A stretch of 64,000 nt of DNA, taken from NCBI RefSeq assembly GCF_008831285.2, contig NC_045147.1, positions 16,842,854-16,906,853 of the forward strand, given 5' to 3'. A program made the position numbers and the translations under genes. This DNA comes from Nymphaea colorata (Eukaryota; Streptophyta; Magnoliopsida; Nymphaeales; Nymphaeaceae). Position 1 is the first letter of the stretch. Every line of letters starts with the position of its first letter. Positions 62,801 through 64,000 of this stretch are shown here, in pieces. The notes beneath the pieces are model-generated. The model saw only the letters and a list, made by a program, of their open reading frames with translations, was not told where the DNA came from and did not search any database.

Positions 62801-64000
62801 GCAAAGAATTTAGCTTTTTCTGAATGCCCCTGGAACTGCAGGCTTTAGTTGAACAAATTACATTTAGATTAAATGAAATTGCTGTTTTTGTTGTAATTGT
62901 TTTAAGTTGTAATTTTAACTATCAAATGAGAAACAAAATCCTCACTAACTGCTTCTTTTTCATAAGTTTAGAACTTTCTCTCCCTTTTTGTTGCTTCGAG
63001 GCTGAAGGGTATGTAGCATACCAGATAGTCAGTTCAATTTTCATGGGTGTAATTTCTTTAGTCCGTTTAGTCCGTAAAGGGCAAGGCATAGCACTAAGTT
63101 GAAGATGCATTGTCTCGACACCCAAGTGCATCATAAATCCCTAGACAGAGGATTTTTTTTTTCAACATTTTATTTGATAATTAGAAAAGAAGAAACAAAA
63201 CAATATTTTCTTAACAAGGCCTTTAATTTTTATAAAACTATCAAATAAAAGCTTCTAAGTGCTTTTACAAAAACTGCGAACCGAGAGCTCGAAGTGAATC
63301 TCTTTCAACTTGAAAAACGGGAACTTTGTCTTCCAACTTGACGAAAGTTCACATCAAGCCTTTATTTGACAATTTTCATCATAAGTGTGCTCCCAATCGA
63401 CAAATATATATATAAAAAGATAATTTCTTTTAGTTCAATTGAATGTGAACCAAGATCCAATAATTCAAGATTCGAGACACACACCGGCATCGAATTGACC
63501 TCTACATGTGAAAGATGCATGTCTGTTCAGATTGGATGGTGACCCAAATAGAAAGTGGGGATGTTTGACGGCAATCTAAACAAAAATTGAAATTTGTCAA
63601 ACCCAAGTCTGAACCGAGTGCACGTCTGGATCACTACTTCAACGACCCAAATCCAAGAATAATAATGACAGTAAGACATAATTTGAACGGGAGGATTCAT
63701 CAGAGGAGCACTAAGAAATGTAAGCACTTGCGTACATTGACCTCTCGACTATCTGATCCGTAAAACCAGAGAGTTGTAAATACTGCTGACTCGTTCTAAA
63801 GGTTAATAAAAAACGTAATGAACACTTAAGTTTTTTTAGTAGTGAGTTTATGTTTGCTAATTTATAAACTATCTAATTATGATAATCAAAGGTTAAGATT
63901 AATGAAGTGGAAGGACCCACTTCTCGCGAGTTGCCCCATGCAAAGACTGTATGGTTCAGACCTACTACATCCACATTTGGTGCTCTAAACACGCTTCTAC
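59866..64000. other. Right-end intergenic region, 4.1 kb
   Basis: This lies downstream of the TcdA-like gene. No gene is supported. Open frames near 60602-60808, 61560-61952 and 62621-62848 lack convincing family motifs; the last encodes a leucine-rich hydrophobic stretch. It contains a (TTA)n-type run near 61969-61996 and general AT-rich sequence. Confidence 0.65.

Noticed and set aside
1-64000. CRISPR array, bacterial operon or phage
   Set aside because: No spaced identical repeats; the tandem units are adjacent. Genes are split by GT-AG introns and belong to plant families.
1-64000. Organelle DNA insertion or full LTR retrotransposon
   Set aside because: No recognisable plastid or mitochondrial gene, and no gag-pol or reverse-transcriptase motifs, in any frame examined.

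Overview
This is plant nuclear DNA, from a flowering plant. The evidence is intron-rich genes with GT-AG junctions, GC-rich exons in an AT-rich background, abundant (CT)n, (TA)n and (GA)n microsatellites, MITE- and SINE-like repeats, and proteins of plant-specific families. I cannot name the species. No long intact retrotransposon, organelle insertion, rRNA or canonical tRNA gene was seen.

Seven protein-coding genes can be modelled. (1) Minus strand, 1118-1796: first exon of a POD1/TAPT1 homologue; the rest lies beyond the left edge. (2) Minus, 3776-6322: a three-exon PHD-finger protein of the MMD1/DUET (male meiocyte death) type, 700 residues. (3) Minus, 12337-13836: an intronless 6-phosphogluconate dehydrogenase. 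(4) Plus, 19434-23764: a six-exon RRM protein of the BPA1 (binding partner of ACD11) type. (5) Minus, 25476-30778: a seven-exon meiotic cyclin of the SDS (SOLO DANCERS) type. (6) Plus, 35327-49166: a thirteen-exon outward-rectifying Shaker K+ channel (SKOR/GORK). (7) Plus, 51000-59865: an eleven-exon membrane-anchored E1/ThiF-fold enzyme resembling tRNA threonylcarbamoyladenosine dehydratase (TcdA/Tcd1). I joined exons by splice signals, reading phase and remembered family sequences. The final lengths (700, 575 and 819 residues for genes 2, 5 and 6) agree closely with the Arabidopsis relatives as I recall them.

The left half (1-31 kb) carries three genes with roles in meiosis or the male gametophyte (POD1, MMD1, SDS), plus housekeeping 6PGDH and a BPA1-like gene. 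The right half (34-60 kb) has the K+ channel followed, in the same orientation, by the TcdA-like gene; I recall a similar GORK/TcdA-like neighbourhood in Arabidopsis. The genes are not a pathway; the order looks like conserved angiosperm synteny.

The space between genes and in large introns holds microsatellites, several short tandem duplications, a Tourist-like MITE, two copies of a second short inverted-terminal element, several tRNA-like SINE fragments and a 158-bp near-perfect palindrome in channel intron 1. I found no convincing previously undescribed system. The most useful leads are the meiosis-gene linkage, the repeat families and the structured leader or intron sequences.
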